In this document: positions 50,204 through 57,557 of the stretch, piece after piece
How positions within the stretch are numbered: position 1 is the stretch's first letter
Layout: every line of letters starts with the position of its first letter
Assembly: GCA_018069465.1 (NCBI GenBank)
Contig: JAGPUW010000013.1
Span: forward strand, 1 to 57,557
From: Gammaproteobacteria bacterium
GTDB lineage: Bacteria; Pseudomonadota; Gammaproteobacteria; Pseudomonadales; Porticoccaceae
Reading direction: 5' to 3'
Length of the DNA stretch: 57,557 bases
The notes under the pieces: generated by a model
Databases searched by the model: none
Told to the model about the DNA's origin: nothing
The model's input: the letters and a program-made list of their open reading frames with translations, nothing else
Program-made: the position numbers and the translations under genes

Positions 50204-51331
50204 ATGAAGCGCGCACTCGTTATCGGCGGCACCGGCCCCACCGGCCCGCATATTTTGCAGGGCCTTATCGACAGGGGCTACGAAACTACTATTTTCCATC
50301 GCGGCGCCCACGAACCACCGGGCTTACCCGACGTCGAACACATCCACGGCGATCCCCACTTTCAGGAAACTATCGACGAGGCACTAAAAGGCCGCGAGTT
50401 CGATTTGGTAATCGCCACCTATGGGCGTATTCATTTACTCGCCGATACCTTTGCCAAACAGTGCGAGCGCTTTCTGGCGATCGGCGGCATGCCGGTTTAC
50501 GCGGGCCTGCTCGACCCGGCGAGCCGCCACCCCTTCGGCTTAAAGGTTGGCACCGCCGAGAGCGATCCACTGGTCTCGGAACCGGGCGCATCGAAAGCTT
50601 CGCGCTTTGCCCATAAAATTTACACCACAGAGCGCCATGTGCTCGACCTTGGACTTGCCGGGGCCTTTAACGCCAGTTACTTTCGCTACCCCGCCATCTA
50701 CGGCCCACGCCAGCCCAACCCCATGGACTGGTCGGTGATCAAACGTGTATTGGATGGGCGACGTCAAATCATACTGCCCGAGAGCGGCATGATGATCGCC
50801 TCGCGCTGTGCCGCCCGCAATGCCGCACAACACTTGCTACTGGCAGTGGATCAGCCCGAGGCGAGTAAAAATCAGGTGTACAACTGTGTTGACGAAGACC
50901 AGTTTAGCCTGCGCCAATGGGTCGAACTGGTGTCGAGCTTCGCCGGGCGCAAACTCGACATTGTGTCCATGCCCAAAGAGCTATCGGAGCCAGCAGAACC
51001 CCTCACCCGACTGATGGATGTCAGCACTCACTGCCTGCTCGATGGCAGCAAAGCCATCCGCGAGCTAGGTTATCGGGATGCCATTCCCGCCCTGCAGGCG
51101 ATTGAGGAGACCACCGCCTGGTATCTGCAACACCCGATTACCGAAGAGGCATACCCCCACTACCCCGACCCCGACCCCTTCAATTACGCGGGTGAAGACA
51201 CCTTGATTGACGCTTATCAGCGGGGGATCGCGGCGATAAAAGCACAAGCCCCCTTCGCAAAACCCGTGTATTCCCATTCCTATGCCCACCCTAAACAGCC
51301 GGGTAAAGGCACGGATCATCGCGGCCGCTAG
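50204..51331 (+). CDS. NAD-dependent epimerase/dehydratase-like protein
   Basis: 375 residues from the ATG at 50204 (MKRALVIGGTGPTG); a TTG four codons earlier is a poorer start. The Rossmann loop GGTGPTG is at 8-14, with RYPAIYGPRQPNPMDWSV near 165-182 in the substrate region. The usual YxxxK pair is not obvious, so the reaction may not be the classical SDR one. The stop codon TAG shares its last base with the first base of the 162-bp foldback element. Confidence 0.82.
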   Translation: MKRALVIGGTGPTGPHILQGLIDRGYETTIFHRGAHEPPGLPDVEHIHGDPHFQETIDEALKGREFDLVIATYGRIHLLADTFAKQCERFLAIGGMPVYAGLLDPASRHPFGLKVGTAESDPLVSEPGASKASRFAHKIYTTERHVLDLGLAGAFNASYFRYPAIYGPRQPNPMDWSVIKRVLDGRRQIILPESGMMIASRCAARNAAQHLLLAVDQPEASKNQVYNCVDEDQFSLRQWVELVSSFAGRKLDIVSMPKELSEPAEPLTRLMDVSTHCLLDGSKAIRELGYRDAIPALQAIEETTAWYLQHPITEEAYPHYPDPDPFNYAGEDTLIDAYQRGIAAIKAQAPFAKPVYSHSYAHPKQPGKGTDHRGR

Positions 51332-51492
51332 GAGCCTGTCGGACTTAGGATTAATCTACTGCGGAAAAGTCGAATTTGGCCAGATCTTTCGGTTAGTCTC
51401 GTTGAATAGCTAGCTATTCGCCTCAAATAATCGAAAAATCTGTCTCAAATCGCCCTTTCCCTCGCTACGATCACCTAAGTCCGACAGACTCC
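51331..51492. mobile_element. 162-bp symmetric foldback (MITE-like) element
   Basis: The ends are GGAGCCTGTCGGACTTAGG (51331-51349) and CCTAAGTCCGACAGACTCC (51474-51492), 18 of 19 bases inverted-complementary. The centre is the perfect palindrome GAATAGCTAGCTATTC (51404-51419), exactly in the middle (81 bases per arm). The arms keep imperfect complementarity throughout, so the whole element could fold on itself. No coding capacity. No clear target duplication is visible. Confidence 0.72.
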
Positions 51493-51536
51493 CAAGCCTT
51501 AAAAAACAACTTAAACTAAGGTAAAAGGAGAACAAC

Positions 51537-52301
51537 ATGAGTGGACTGGTAGCAAATAAAGTGGCTCTGATCACCGGCGCAGGTTCCGGTATTGGCCGTG
51601 CATCGGCGCTGGCCTTTGTCCGCGAGGGCGCGAAAGTCGTGCTCGGCGATGTCAACGATGCCGGCGGCGCGGAAACCGTAAAACTTATCGAGCAAGCGGG
51701 CGGCGAAGCTGTCTTCCTGCACTGCGACATTAGTCAAGAAGCCGAGGTAGAAGCACTCGTTGCCAAAGGTGTCGAAACCTTTGGCCGCATCGACTGCGCC
51801 CACAATAATGCGGGCGCACCGGGTGAAGGCTTTTCCATCGTCAACGACACCGTGGAAAACTTTGATTTCAACTACGCGGTCAACCTCAAGGGTGCCTGGC
51901 TGTCGATGAAACATGTCGCCCGGCAAATGATTGCCCAGGGCGATGGCGGCGCGATTGTCACCACTGCTTCTTACGCCGGCCTGGTCGGCATTCGCAATAG
52001 CGGTGCCTACGTCGCCGCCAAGCACGGTGTCGTTGGCCTGACTAAAACAGGGGCGATAGAACTGGCCTCGAAAAACATCCGCGTCAACGCCGTCTGCCCC
52101 GGCCCCATCGGCACACCGCTGCTGATCAGCGCCATTGGCGATAACGATGCCGCCCGCGACCATATGCAAAACCTCGCCCCAATGCGCCGCTTTGGCGAAC
52201 CCAATGAAATTGCCAATGCAGCGGTGTGGCTGTGCTCCGATCAGGCCTCTTATTTAACCGGGGTTTCCCTGCCTGTCGACGGCGGCATGGCGGCGACTTA
52301 A
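51537..52301 (+). CDS. Short-chain dehydrogenase/reductase
   Basis: 254 residues. TGAGSGIG (12-19) is the cofactor loop, NNAG near 90, and the catalytic Ser, Tyr and Lys lie in SYAGLVGIRNSGAYVAAKHG (near 143-162). C-terminal SYLTGVSLPVDGGMAAT is typical of classical SDR enzymes. AAGGAG precedes the ATG. NAD preference is suggested by an Asp (GDVND) after the second strand. Substrate unknown. Confidence 0.92.
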   Translation: MSGLVANKVALITGAGSGIGRASALAFVREGAKVVLGDVNDAGGAETVKLIEQAGGEAVFLHCDISQEAEVEALVAKGVETFGRIDCAHNNAGAPGEGFSIVNDTVENFDFNYAVNLKGAWLSMKHVARQMIAQGDGGAIVTTASYAGLVGIRNSGAYVAAKHGVVGLTKTGAIELASKNIRVNAVCPGPIGTPLLISAIGDNDAARDHMQNLAPMRRFGEPNEIANAAVWLCSDQASYLTGVSLPVDGGMAAT

Positions 52302-52320
52302 ATAGCGACATAAGCCTTCC

Positions 52321-52911
52321 ATGAGCGCTAGCTTTGTCCGTCTATATAGCGACATTCACGCTTGCCAACTGTGCCGGGCGGAGCTACCGCTGGATCCCCG
52401 CCCGGTGCTACAGGTGTCGAACGAGGCACGCATCCTTATCGCCGGACAAGCGCCGGGGCTGAAGGCCCATCAAAGTGGCATCCCTTTTGACGACCCCAGT
52501 GGCGACCGGCTGCGAGAGTGGCTAGGTATTGATACAAACACTTTCTATAACCCCGAGCTGATCGCCCTGCTACCGATGGGCTTTTGTTACCCCGGGCGCG
52601 GCAAGTCGGGTGACCTGCCGCCGCTGGCACGCTGCGCCACCACCTGGCGTCAGGCACTGCTTGAACAGATGCCCAACGTTGAGCTGACCCTGGTCCTCGG
52701 CCAATACGCCCAGCGTTGGCATTTACAGACACGAGAGAAAACGCTGACGGCGACGGTGGGCAACTGGCGGGCTTACGGCGCCGGGCTGATACCTCTGCCC
52801 CACCCCAGCCCGAGAAATAATGGCTGGCTGAAAAACAATGCCTGGTTCACAGCCGAACTGCTGCCCGAGTTACAGCGAAGAGTGGCGCTGATATTAAATC
52901 GGGCCCTTTAA
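52321..52911 (+). CDS. Uracil-DNA glycosylase-family protein
   Basis: 196 residues. IAGQAPGLKAHQSGIPFDDPSGDRLREWLGI (near 40-70) is the water-activating loop region, and LPHPSPRNNGWLKNNAWF (near 160-177) is the HPSxRN minor-groove motif of the family. An N-terminal CxxC (CQLC) is present, but a complete iron-sulfur set is not. It may remove uracil or act on nucleobases in another way. It begins 19 bases after the SDR gene. Confidence 0.85.
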   Translation: MSASFVRLYSDIHACQLCRAELPLDPRPVLQVSNEARILIAGQAPGLKAHQSGIPFDDPSGDRLREWLGIDTNTFYNPELIALLPMGFCYPGRGKSGDLPPLARCATTWRQALLEQMPNVELTLVLGQYAQRWHLQTREKTLTATVGNWRAYGAGLIPLPHPSPRNNGWLKNNAWFTAELLPELQRRVALILNRAL

Positions 52912-52960
52912 ATAGAAGCTTTTAAACAGAGGCCCTTGAATAGCCCCTATTAAAAATAGC

Positions 52961-53194
52961 CTAGCCCCTGCGAATAAAATAAATATAGTGATCGTCATGC
53001 TCGCTAGAGCTGATTAATTCGTGACCGAGAAACTGGCAAAACTTAGGGATATCGCGGCTCGTCGAGGGATCAGTCGCAATGACTTTAATCACCCCCCCGG
53101 CCGACACATCGCGCACCGCACCGTGCAGCAGCATCACCGGTTCTGGGCAGAGTAACCCGCAGGTATCGAGCAAGAGATCAAAGGATAAATTCAT
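52961..53194 (-). CDS. tusA: TusA-family sulfurtransferase
   Basis: 77 residues from the ATG at 53194 ([30 protein letters not shown]), the usual family size; a longer frame to 53281 has an unrelated leader. The CPxP motif with the catalytic Cys is CPEP near 14-17. It passes sulfur for thiolation of tRNA or cofactors. It lies divergent from the ABM-like gene. Confidence 0.9.
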   Translation of the reverse strand: MNLSFDLLLDTCGLLCPEPVMLLHGAVRDVSAGGVIKVIATDPSTSRDIPKFCQFLGHELISSSEHDDHYIYFIRRG

Positions 53195-53300
53195 AGGTGC
53201 TATTTTCTCAGAAGCCAGCGGACAGGAAAAGGGCGAGGGCGTATAATAAATTTTCGTTTGACACTTTCCCAATCGACACAATGGAGCTCAATACAGAGCC

Positions 53301-53588
53301 ATGATCACCGTATTAATCGAACGCCATATCGCCCCCGGCATGGCCACTACCTATGACAATTTCGCCCGCAAAATCCTCCAGGCCACTGTCACCGCACCCG
53401 GCTTTATTTCGGGGGAGTCATTAAAAGGCATTACCGACCCCAACGTGCGTTTTATTATGATCAAAATGCAAAGTCAGCAAGACTGGCAGGCCTGGCTCAC
53501 CTCAAGCCAGCGCCGGGAAGTGGTTTCGCTGCTGCACTCTATTCTGGTGCTGCCGGAAAAAATCACCCTGCTCAGCCACGGTGGCTAA
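53301..53588 (+). CDS. Antibiotic-biosynthesis-monooxygenase-like (ABM fold) protein
   Basis: 95 residues, a single ferredoxin-like dimeric alpha-beta domain: MITVLIERHIAPGMATTYDNFARKILQATVTAPGFISGESLKG. Members range from quinol monooxygenases to heme-degrading enzymes. No activity can be assigned from sequence. It lies between tusA and pgeF. Confidence 0.7.
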   Translation: MITVLIERHIAPGMATTYDNFARKILQATVTAPGFISGESLKGITDPNVRFIMIKMQSQQDWQAWLTSSQRREVVSLLHSILVLPEKITLLSHGG

Positions 53589-53611
53589 ATGATAGCGAGC
53601 TGCCTACTGGC

Positions 53612-54379
53612 TCAGTTTTCTATCCAGATCAAGCTCGCCATACGCCCTGTTCGTTGCCCCTCGCGACGGTAGGAATAAAAGCGTTCGCCATCGCCATACG
53701 TACAGAAGCCACCCCCATAAATCCGCCTGACACCCAGGCGGCGTAGCTGAATCCGAGCCAGCTGGTAGAGGTCAGCATAAAAGTGACCCGGACGAGCCTT
53801 TGAGTGAATAAAGCAGGCCTCAGTCAACACCTGATCAGCGCTCTCACCCTTAGCCAGAAAAGCCGCTCTCACCTCGGCACCGACTTCAAAGTGCTGTTGA
53901 CTAATGGCTGGCCCCAGATAGGCAGAAATCGTCGCTGCTTCAACGTCCATTGCCGCCACCGTTGCCGCCAACACGCCCGCGACCAGCCCGCGCCAACCGG
54001 CATGGGCCGCAGCCACCACTGAGCCGGCGTCATTGCACAACAATACGGGCAGGCAGTCGGCAGTCTGTATCACGCAGGCCAGCCCCGGCACACGACTGAC
54101 ACAGGCATCGCCATTGAGTGGGGGCGGCTGTTTTATTGCCTCAGCGGCATCGTGCACGCTAATACCATGCTCCTGAACCAACCAGGGCGGGGGCTGATCT
54201 AAGCCCAGCTGCACCAGCAGGTCACCCCGATTGCGCCACACTTGTTGGCGGCACGCGTCGCTGTCATCGAGGAAATTCAACAACTTGCCCTGAGCGCCAT
54301 GCGGCTGACCCTGACAAGTTGTGATCACGCTTCTGACCCCGCGCGGCAGGGGCCAGTCCGGTATTAAGTACTGGTACAT
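53612..54379 (-). CDS. pgeF: Multicopper-type purine nucleosidase/peptidoglycan-editing factor PgeF
   Basis: 255 residues from the ATG at 54379 (MYQYLIPDWPLPRGV); a longer frame to 54463 overlaps rluD and has an atypical leader. Metal-binding residues are visible as QEHG, TADCLPVLL (Cys) and AAHAGWRG (His). YfiH/LACC1 relatives have purine nucleoside phosphorylase, adenosine deaminase and peptidoglycan-editing activities. It follows rluD closely, as usual. Confidence 0.92.
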   Translation of the reverse strand: MYQYLIPDWPLPRGVRSVITTCQGQPHGAQGKLLNFLDDSDACRQQVWRNRGDLLVQLGLDQPPPWLVQEHGISVHDAAEAIKQPPPLNGDACVSRVPGLACVIQTADCLPVLLCNDAGSVVAAAHAGWRGLVAGVLAATVAAMDVEAATISAYLGPAISQQHFEVGAEVRAAFLAKGESADQVLTEACFIHSKARPGHFYADLYQLARIQLRRLGVRRIYGGGFCTYGDGERFYSYRREGQRTGRMASLIWIEN

Positions 54380-54383
54380 CGCG

Positions 54384-55370
54384 CTAGCCAAGTAAGGGGT
54401 CGCGCTGCAAAATAGCCAGCAAGTGCTGCATATCGTCGGGCAAGTCAGACTCCCACTCAACAATTTCGCCCGAGTGGGGGTGGATAAAACTCAGCCGCAA
54501 AGCGTGCAGCGCCTGGCGTGGAAATTCACTCAGCGCCAGCGATAATTCGGCGCTACTGCCAGCACTTAGACGCAAGCGCCCACCGTAGACTACGTCGCCC
54601 ACCAGCGGATAGCCCAAATGCGCCATATGCACGCGAATCTGGTGGGTGCGGCCCGTCTCTAGCGCGACCTCAAGATGCGTGTGTTTGGCAAAACGCTCGA
54701 CCAAACGATAGTGGCTAATCGCCTCCCGGTAGCGGCTGCCCGCCTCCCGTCCCGGCCGCAACACCGCCATCCGCGTACGGCTGGTCGGGTGTCGACCTAT
54801 CGGCACATCAACCTTGCCGCCGCCGGTCATCACCCCTTGCACAATGGCCCGGTAGTGACGTTTGACGCTGCGCTCTTTGAGCTGTGTGCTCAACGAATGG
54901 TGGGCCTCCAAAGTTTTCGCCACCACCATCAAACCGCTGGTGTCTTTATCGAGGCGATGGACGATACCCGCACGGGGCACTGTGGCCAACTGTTCGCAAT
55001 GGTGGAGCAAGCCATTGAGCAGGGTGCCGTCGGGATTACCCGCCCCCGGATGCACCACCAGCCCCGCTGCTTTATTGACCACGATGACGCTGTCATCTTC
55101 AAACACGATATCGAAGGGCACCGGCTGGGGTTGCCAATCCCCCTCCGCTTCCAGCTTGGCTTTGAGGGTCAGGCATTCTCCCCCCAGCAATTTTTCACGG
55201 GTCTTGCCGGCTCGACCATCGACCAACAGAAAGCCATCGCGTATCCATTGCTGTAGACGCGTGCGGGAATACGTTTTAAATAACTCGGCGGCGGCCTGAT
55301 CCAGGCGCGCGCCACTTAAGCTGGAGGGAACCTCAGCCTGTAAAGAGATTTCACTATGATCGGAGGGCAT
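54384..55370 (-). CDS. rluD: 23S rRNA pseudouridine synthase RluD
   Basis: 328 residues. The S4 RNA-binding domain is at about 16-75, and the catalytic domain has GIVHRLDKDTSGLMVVAKT (near 135-153) with the essential Asp, and HQIRVHMAHLGYPLVGDVVYGG. It modifies U1911, U1915 and U1917 of helix 69 in 23S rRNA. It ends four bases before the pgeF start and is divergent from bamD. Confidence 0.97.
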   Translation of the reverse strand: MPSDHSEISLQAEVPSSLSGARLDQAAAELFKTYSRTRLQQWIRDGFLLVDGRAGKTREKLLGGECLTLKAKLEAEGDWQPQPVPFDIVFEDDSVIVVNKAAGLVVHPGAGNPDGTLLNGLLHHCEQLATVPRAGIVHRLDKDTSGLMVVAKTLEAHHSLSTQLKERSVKRHYRAIVQGVMTGGGKVDVPIGRHPTSRTRMAVLRPGREAGSRYREAISHYRLVERFAKHTHLEVALETGRTHQIRVHMAHLGYPLVGDVVYGGRLRLSAGSSAELSLALSEFPRQALHALRLSFIHPHSGEIVEWESDLPDDMQHLLAILQRDPLLG

Positions 55371-55499
55371 TCGGTATTTAGCTTCTCGCTACGCTATGGT
55401 TAAATGTCGATTCTACAGGGCCATGCCCAACACGCAATATCACTGTACAATCCCTCCTCATTGAACGTTTGACCCCAACCAACCGGATCCTCTTTAACC

Positions 55500-56519
55500 A
55501 TGCGTTTTTCAGCCCTTCTAATAATAAGTTCTCTGTTGATTTCCGCCTGTTCGTGGATGCCCTTTGTCGACTCTGAAGAAGAGCAAGCCGAACAAACGGA
55601 AGAAGAGGCCATGCAGCTGAGTGAGCAGCGGCTGCGGAATAAAATACGGGGCAACCTCGACGCCCGCAACTGGTCAGATGCCATTGTCAATCTCAATGCC
55701 TTCGAAGCCCAGTTCCCCTTTGGCAACTACGCCGATCAGGCCCAGCTAGAATTGATTTACGTCTACCACGAGTCTACCGATCACGAAGCGGCCATGGCGT
55801 CGGCAGAGCGTTTTATTCGCCTCCACCCACGCCACCCCAGTGTCGATTACGCCTACTATATGAAAGGTCTGTCGGCGGCCCTGCAAAACAAGGGCTTGTT
55901 CAGCAACCGCTCGCCCATCGACATGACAAAGAGAGACCCCGGCAGCGCGCGCTCGGCCTTCGCCACCTTTAGTGAACTGATCAATCTATACCCCGATAGC
56001 GCATTCGCCGCCGATGCTCGCCAGCGCATGCTCGAGCTGCGCAATCGTTTAGCGCGGCACGAAATTCACGCCGCCAATTACTATTTCAAGCGCGGCGCCT
56101 ATTTGGCCGCAGCCAATCGCGGTCGCTATGTGGTTGAAAACTTTCAGCAGACACCCGCCATGCCCGACGCTCTGGCGGTGATGGCTCAGGCCTACCACTT
56201 GCTCGCCCTCCCCGATCTTGCCGCAGAGGCCGAGCGCACATTGGTCGCCAATTACCCCCGCCACCCTTCGCTCAACGAGCAGGGCGAATTTCAATACCAG
56301 GCGGCGGGCAGCGTTGATCAAGCTGCCTGGTTAAGTCGACTGACCTTTGGCTTCTATGTGCCCGAAGATCCAGCCTTCTTTGATAGCAGAGAAATCTACA
56401 ATAATCCGATGGCGGCCATCCACGGCGAGGAAGACTTGTCGGCAACACCCAATAGGGCCGCAGCACCTGAAGCCGAACGGTCTTTGTTCGATAAAATGAC
56501 TTTTGGCGTGTTTAACTAG
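55500..56519 (+). CDS. bamD: Outer-membrane assembly lipoprotein BamD
   Basis: 339 residues. The lipobox LLISAC puts the lipid-bearing Cys at 17. TPR-like repeats fill about 45-240 (LNAFEAQFPFGNYADQAQLELIYVYHESTDHEAAMASAERFIRLHPRHPSVDYAYYMKGLS). About 90 residues at the C-terminus extend past the Escherichia coli length. It is part of the BAM complex that inserts beta-barrel proteins. A 19-bp tandem repeat starts at its stop codon. Confidence 0.97.
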   Translation: MRFSALLIISSLLISACSWMPFVDSEEEQAEQTEEEAMQLSEQRLRNKIRGNLDARNWSDAIVNLNAFEAQFPFGNYADQAQLELIYVYHESTDHEAAMASAERFIRLHPRHPSVDYAYYMKGLSAALQNKGLFSNRSPIDMTKRDPGSARSAFATFSELINLYPDSAFAADARQRMLELRNRLARHEIHAANYYFKRGAYLAAANRGRYVVENFQQTPAMPDALAVMAQAYHLLALPDLAAEAERTLVANYPRHPSLNEQGEFQYQAAGSVDQAAWLSRLTFGFYVPEDPAFFDSREIYNNPMAAIHGEEDLSATPNRAAAPEAERSLFDKMTFGVFN

Positions 56520-56587
56520 ATTTTGAGGGCTTAACTAGACTTGGAGTGCTTAACCAGATCTGGTGTGCGTAACTAGATTGCCTGGGG
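56512..56587 (+). repeat. Four 19-bp tandem units over the bamD stop codon
   Basis: Units start at 56512, 56531, 56550 and 56569 with no slippage: TTAACTAGA-TTTTGAGGGC, TTAACTAGA-CTTGGAGTGC, TTAACCAGA-TCTGGTGTGC and GTAACTAGA-TTGCCTGGGG. The first unit contains the last codon and stop of bamD (AAC TAG), so the repeat grew out of the gene's tail. Confidence 0.75.
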
Positions 56588-56632
56588 ATAAGGGCCAGAA
56601 CTAAGCGTCACCAGCCCCCTCCTCACTCGGTA

Positions 56633-57557
56633 CTATTCGCCAGAGCGCCAGCCATTGGTAATCGGATAACGGCGATCGCGACCAAAGCCCCGCTCAGTAA
56701 TACGCAGCCCAATCGGTGCCTGGCGACGCTTGTATTCATTGATATCCACCATGCGCAAAATGCGGTGCACATCGTCTTCATCAAAGCCCCGGGCAATAAT
56801 ATCCAGCGCCGCCATATCTTCTTCAATATACAGCTGCAGAATCTGATCGAGTATCTCATAGGGTGGCAGGGTATCTTCATCGATCTGATCCGGTGCCAGC
56901 TCCGCAGAGGGCGGGCGAATAATCACCGACTCAGGGATAACCTGCGAGAGCGTGTTGCGATAGCGGCAGAGATCAAAAACCAGCACCTTTTTGACATCTT
57001 TAAGCACGTCGAGACCACCGGCCATATCGCCGTAGAGGGTCGCATAGCCAACGGACATTTCACTTTTATTGCCCGTGGTTAATACCAGTGAACCCTTTTT
57101 GTTGGAGATAGACATCAGCAGCACACCCCGTGAGCGGGCCTGCATATTCTCTTCCGTCTTATCCGCATCCAGCCCGGCAAACTCGTCGGCGAGGGCCTCA
57201 CTAAAGGCATTGTAAATGGGCTCGATGCCAATCACTTTATACGTCACGCCGAGAATATCGGCCTCTGCCTGAGCGTCATCGAGACTCAGCTGAGAGGTGT
57301 AGCGAAAGGGCATCATCACCGCCTCCACCCGCTCCGGGCCCAGGGCTTCAACAGCTATTGCAAGGGTCAGGGCGGAATCAATGCCCCCAGACAGACCCAG
57401 CACCACACCGCGGAAGCGATTTTTATTAACGTAATCGCGCACCCCCAACACCAGGGCGCGCCAGATTGCCTCCATCTCGTCCAACGGTGGGTACACTTTG
57501 GATCCACAAACTTGCGCTGGCGCACTGGAGAAATCCAGCTGCAGCCAATACTCACCC
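56633..57557 (-). CDS. nadE: Glutamine-dependent NAD+ synthetase, C-terminal part (runs off the right edge)
   Basis: The frame is open through the window edge, with upstream residues GEYWLQLDFSSAPAQVCGSK before the first possible internal start (GTG at 57496), so the N-terminal part lies outside. The ATP-pyrophosphatase domain is visible: GLSGGIDSALTLAIA (P-loop), TGNKSEMSVGYATLYGDMAGG, RPPSAELAPDQIDEDTLPPYEILD. It amidates deamido-NAD. The length before the edge suggests the usual two-domain enzyme with an N-terminal glutaminase; a single-domain form is less likely. Confidence 0.93.
   Translation of the reverse strand, partial: GEYWLQLDFSSAPAQVCGSKVYPPLDEMEAIWRALVLGVRDYVNKNRFRGVVLGLSGGIDSALTLAIAVEALGPERVEAVMMPFRYTSQLSLDDAQAEADILGVTYKVIGIEPIYNAFSEALADEFAGLDADKTEENMQARSRGVLLMSISNKKGSLVLTTGNKSEMSVGYATLYGDMAGGLDVLKDVKKVLVFDLCRYRNTLSQVIPESVIIRPPSAELAPDQIDEDTLPPYEILDQILQLYIEEDMAALDIIARGFDEDDVHRILRMVDINEYKRRQAPIGLRITERGFGRDRRYPITNGWRSGE

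Overview
The window reads as chromosomal DNA of a marine-type gammaproteobacterium. The gene orders nnr-tsaE-amiC-mutL-miaA-hfq-hflX-hflK-hflC-DUF2065-hisZ-purA, grpE-dnaK-dnaJ-dapB-carA-carB-greA with recN divergent, recX...alaS-lysC-csrA-tRNA-Ser, and bamD divergent from rluD-pgeF are all Pseudomonas/Cellvibrio-like. A Cellvibrionales/Spongiibacteraceae-type host is my inference, not something the sequence proves. Coding density is high, most genes lie on the minus strand, and few features look mobile.

Layout. 1-460: the end of an IS66-family element running off the left edge, then a decayed stretch. 461-4861: a very large multi-pass membrane protein with Cache-like sensor modules and a cytoplasmic region that looks like an NTPase without its P-loop. 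5168-9891: a catabolic-looking cluster (thiolase-like protein without the usual Cys, DUF35 partner, isopropylmalate-dehydrogenase-like enzyme, deazaflavin-type reductase, SnoaL-like protein, EamA transporter). 10001-23317: the conserved nnr-to-purA superoperon, covering cell-wall amidase, mismatch repair, tRNA modification, Hfq and HflXKC. queG and rpsT run divergently from it. 25129-26578: an enoyl-CoA hydratase and a carboxymuconolactone-decarboxylase-like protein. 26631-36698: stress, arginine/pyrimidine and lysine genes, headed by a good sigma-32 promoter before grpE. recN is divergent.

38523-39072 holds tRNA-Ser(GCT) and, on its 3' side, two tandem units of roughly 180-200 bp. Each unit repeats the exact 3' end of the tRNA plus a terminator and carries conserved hairpins, one with compensatory changes. 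39299-48946: csrA, lysC, alaS, HIT, Trm112, an M23 peptidase, recX (with no recA beside it), DUF4126, and mlaA coupled to an exported alpha/beta hydrolase. 49190-52911: MBL hydrolase, epimerase, SDR and UDG-type genes, with a perfectly symmetric 162-bp foldback element between two of them. 52961-57557: tusA, a small monooxygenase-like gene, pgeF, rluD, bamD (with a 19-bp tandem repeat over its stop codon) and the C-terminal part of nadE running off the right edge.

The best candidates for something undescribed are the tRNA-Ser-derived structured repeats, the Cache/degenerate-NTPase receptor, the foldback element, the Cys-less thiolase cluster and the MlaA-hydrolase pair. No CRISPR array, prophage or recognisable defence island is visible.
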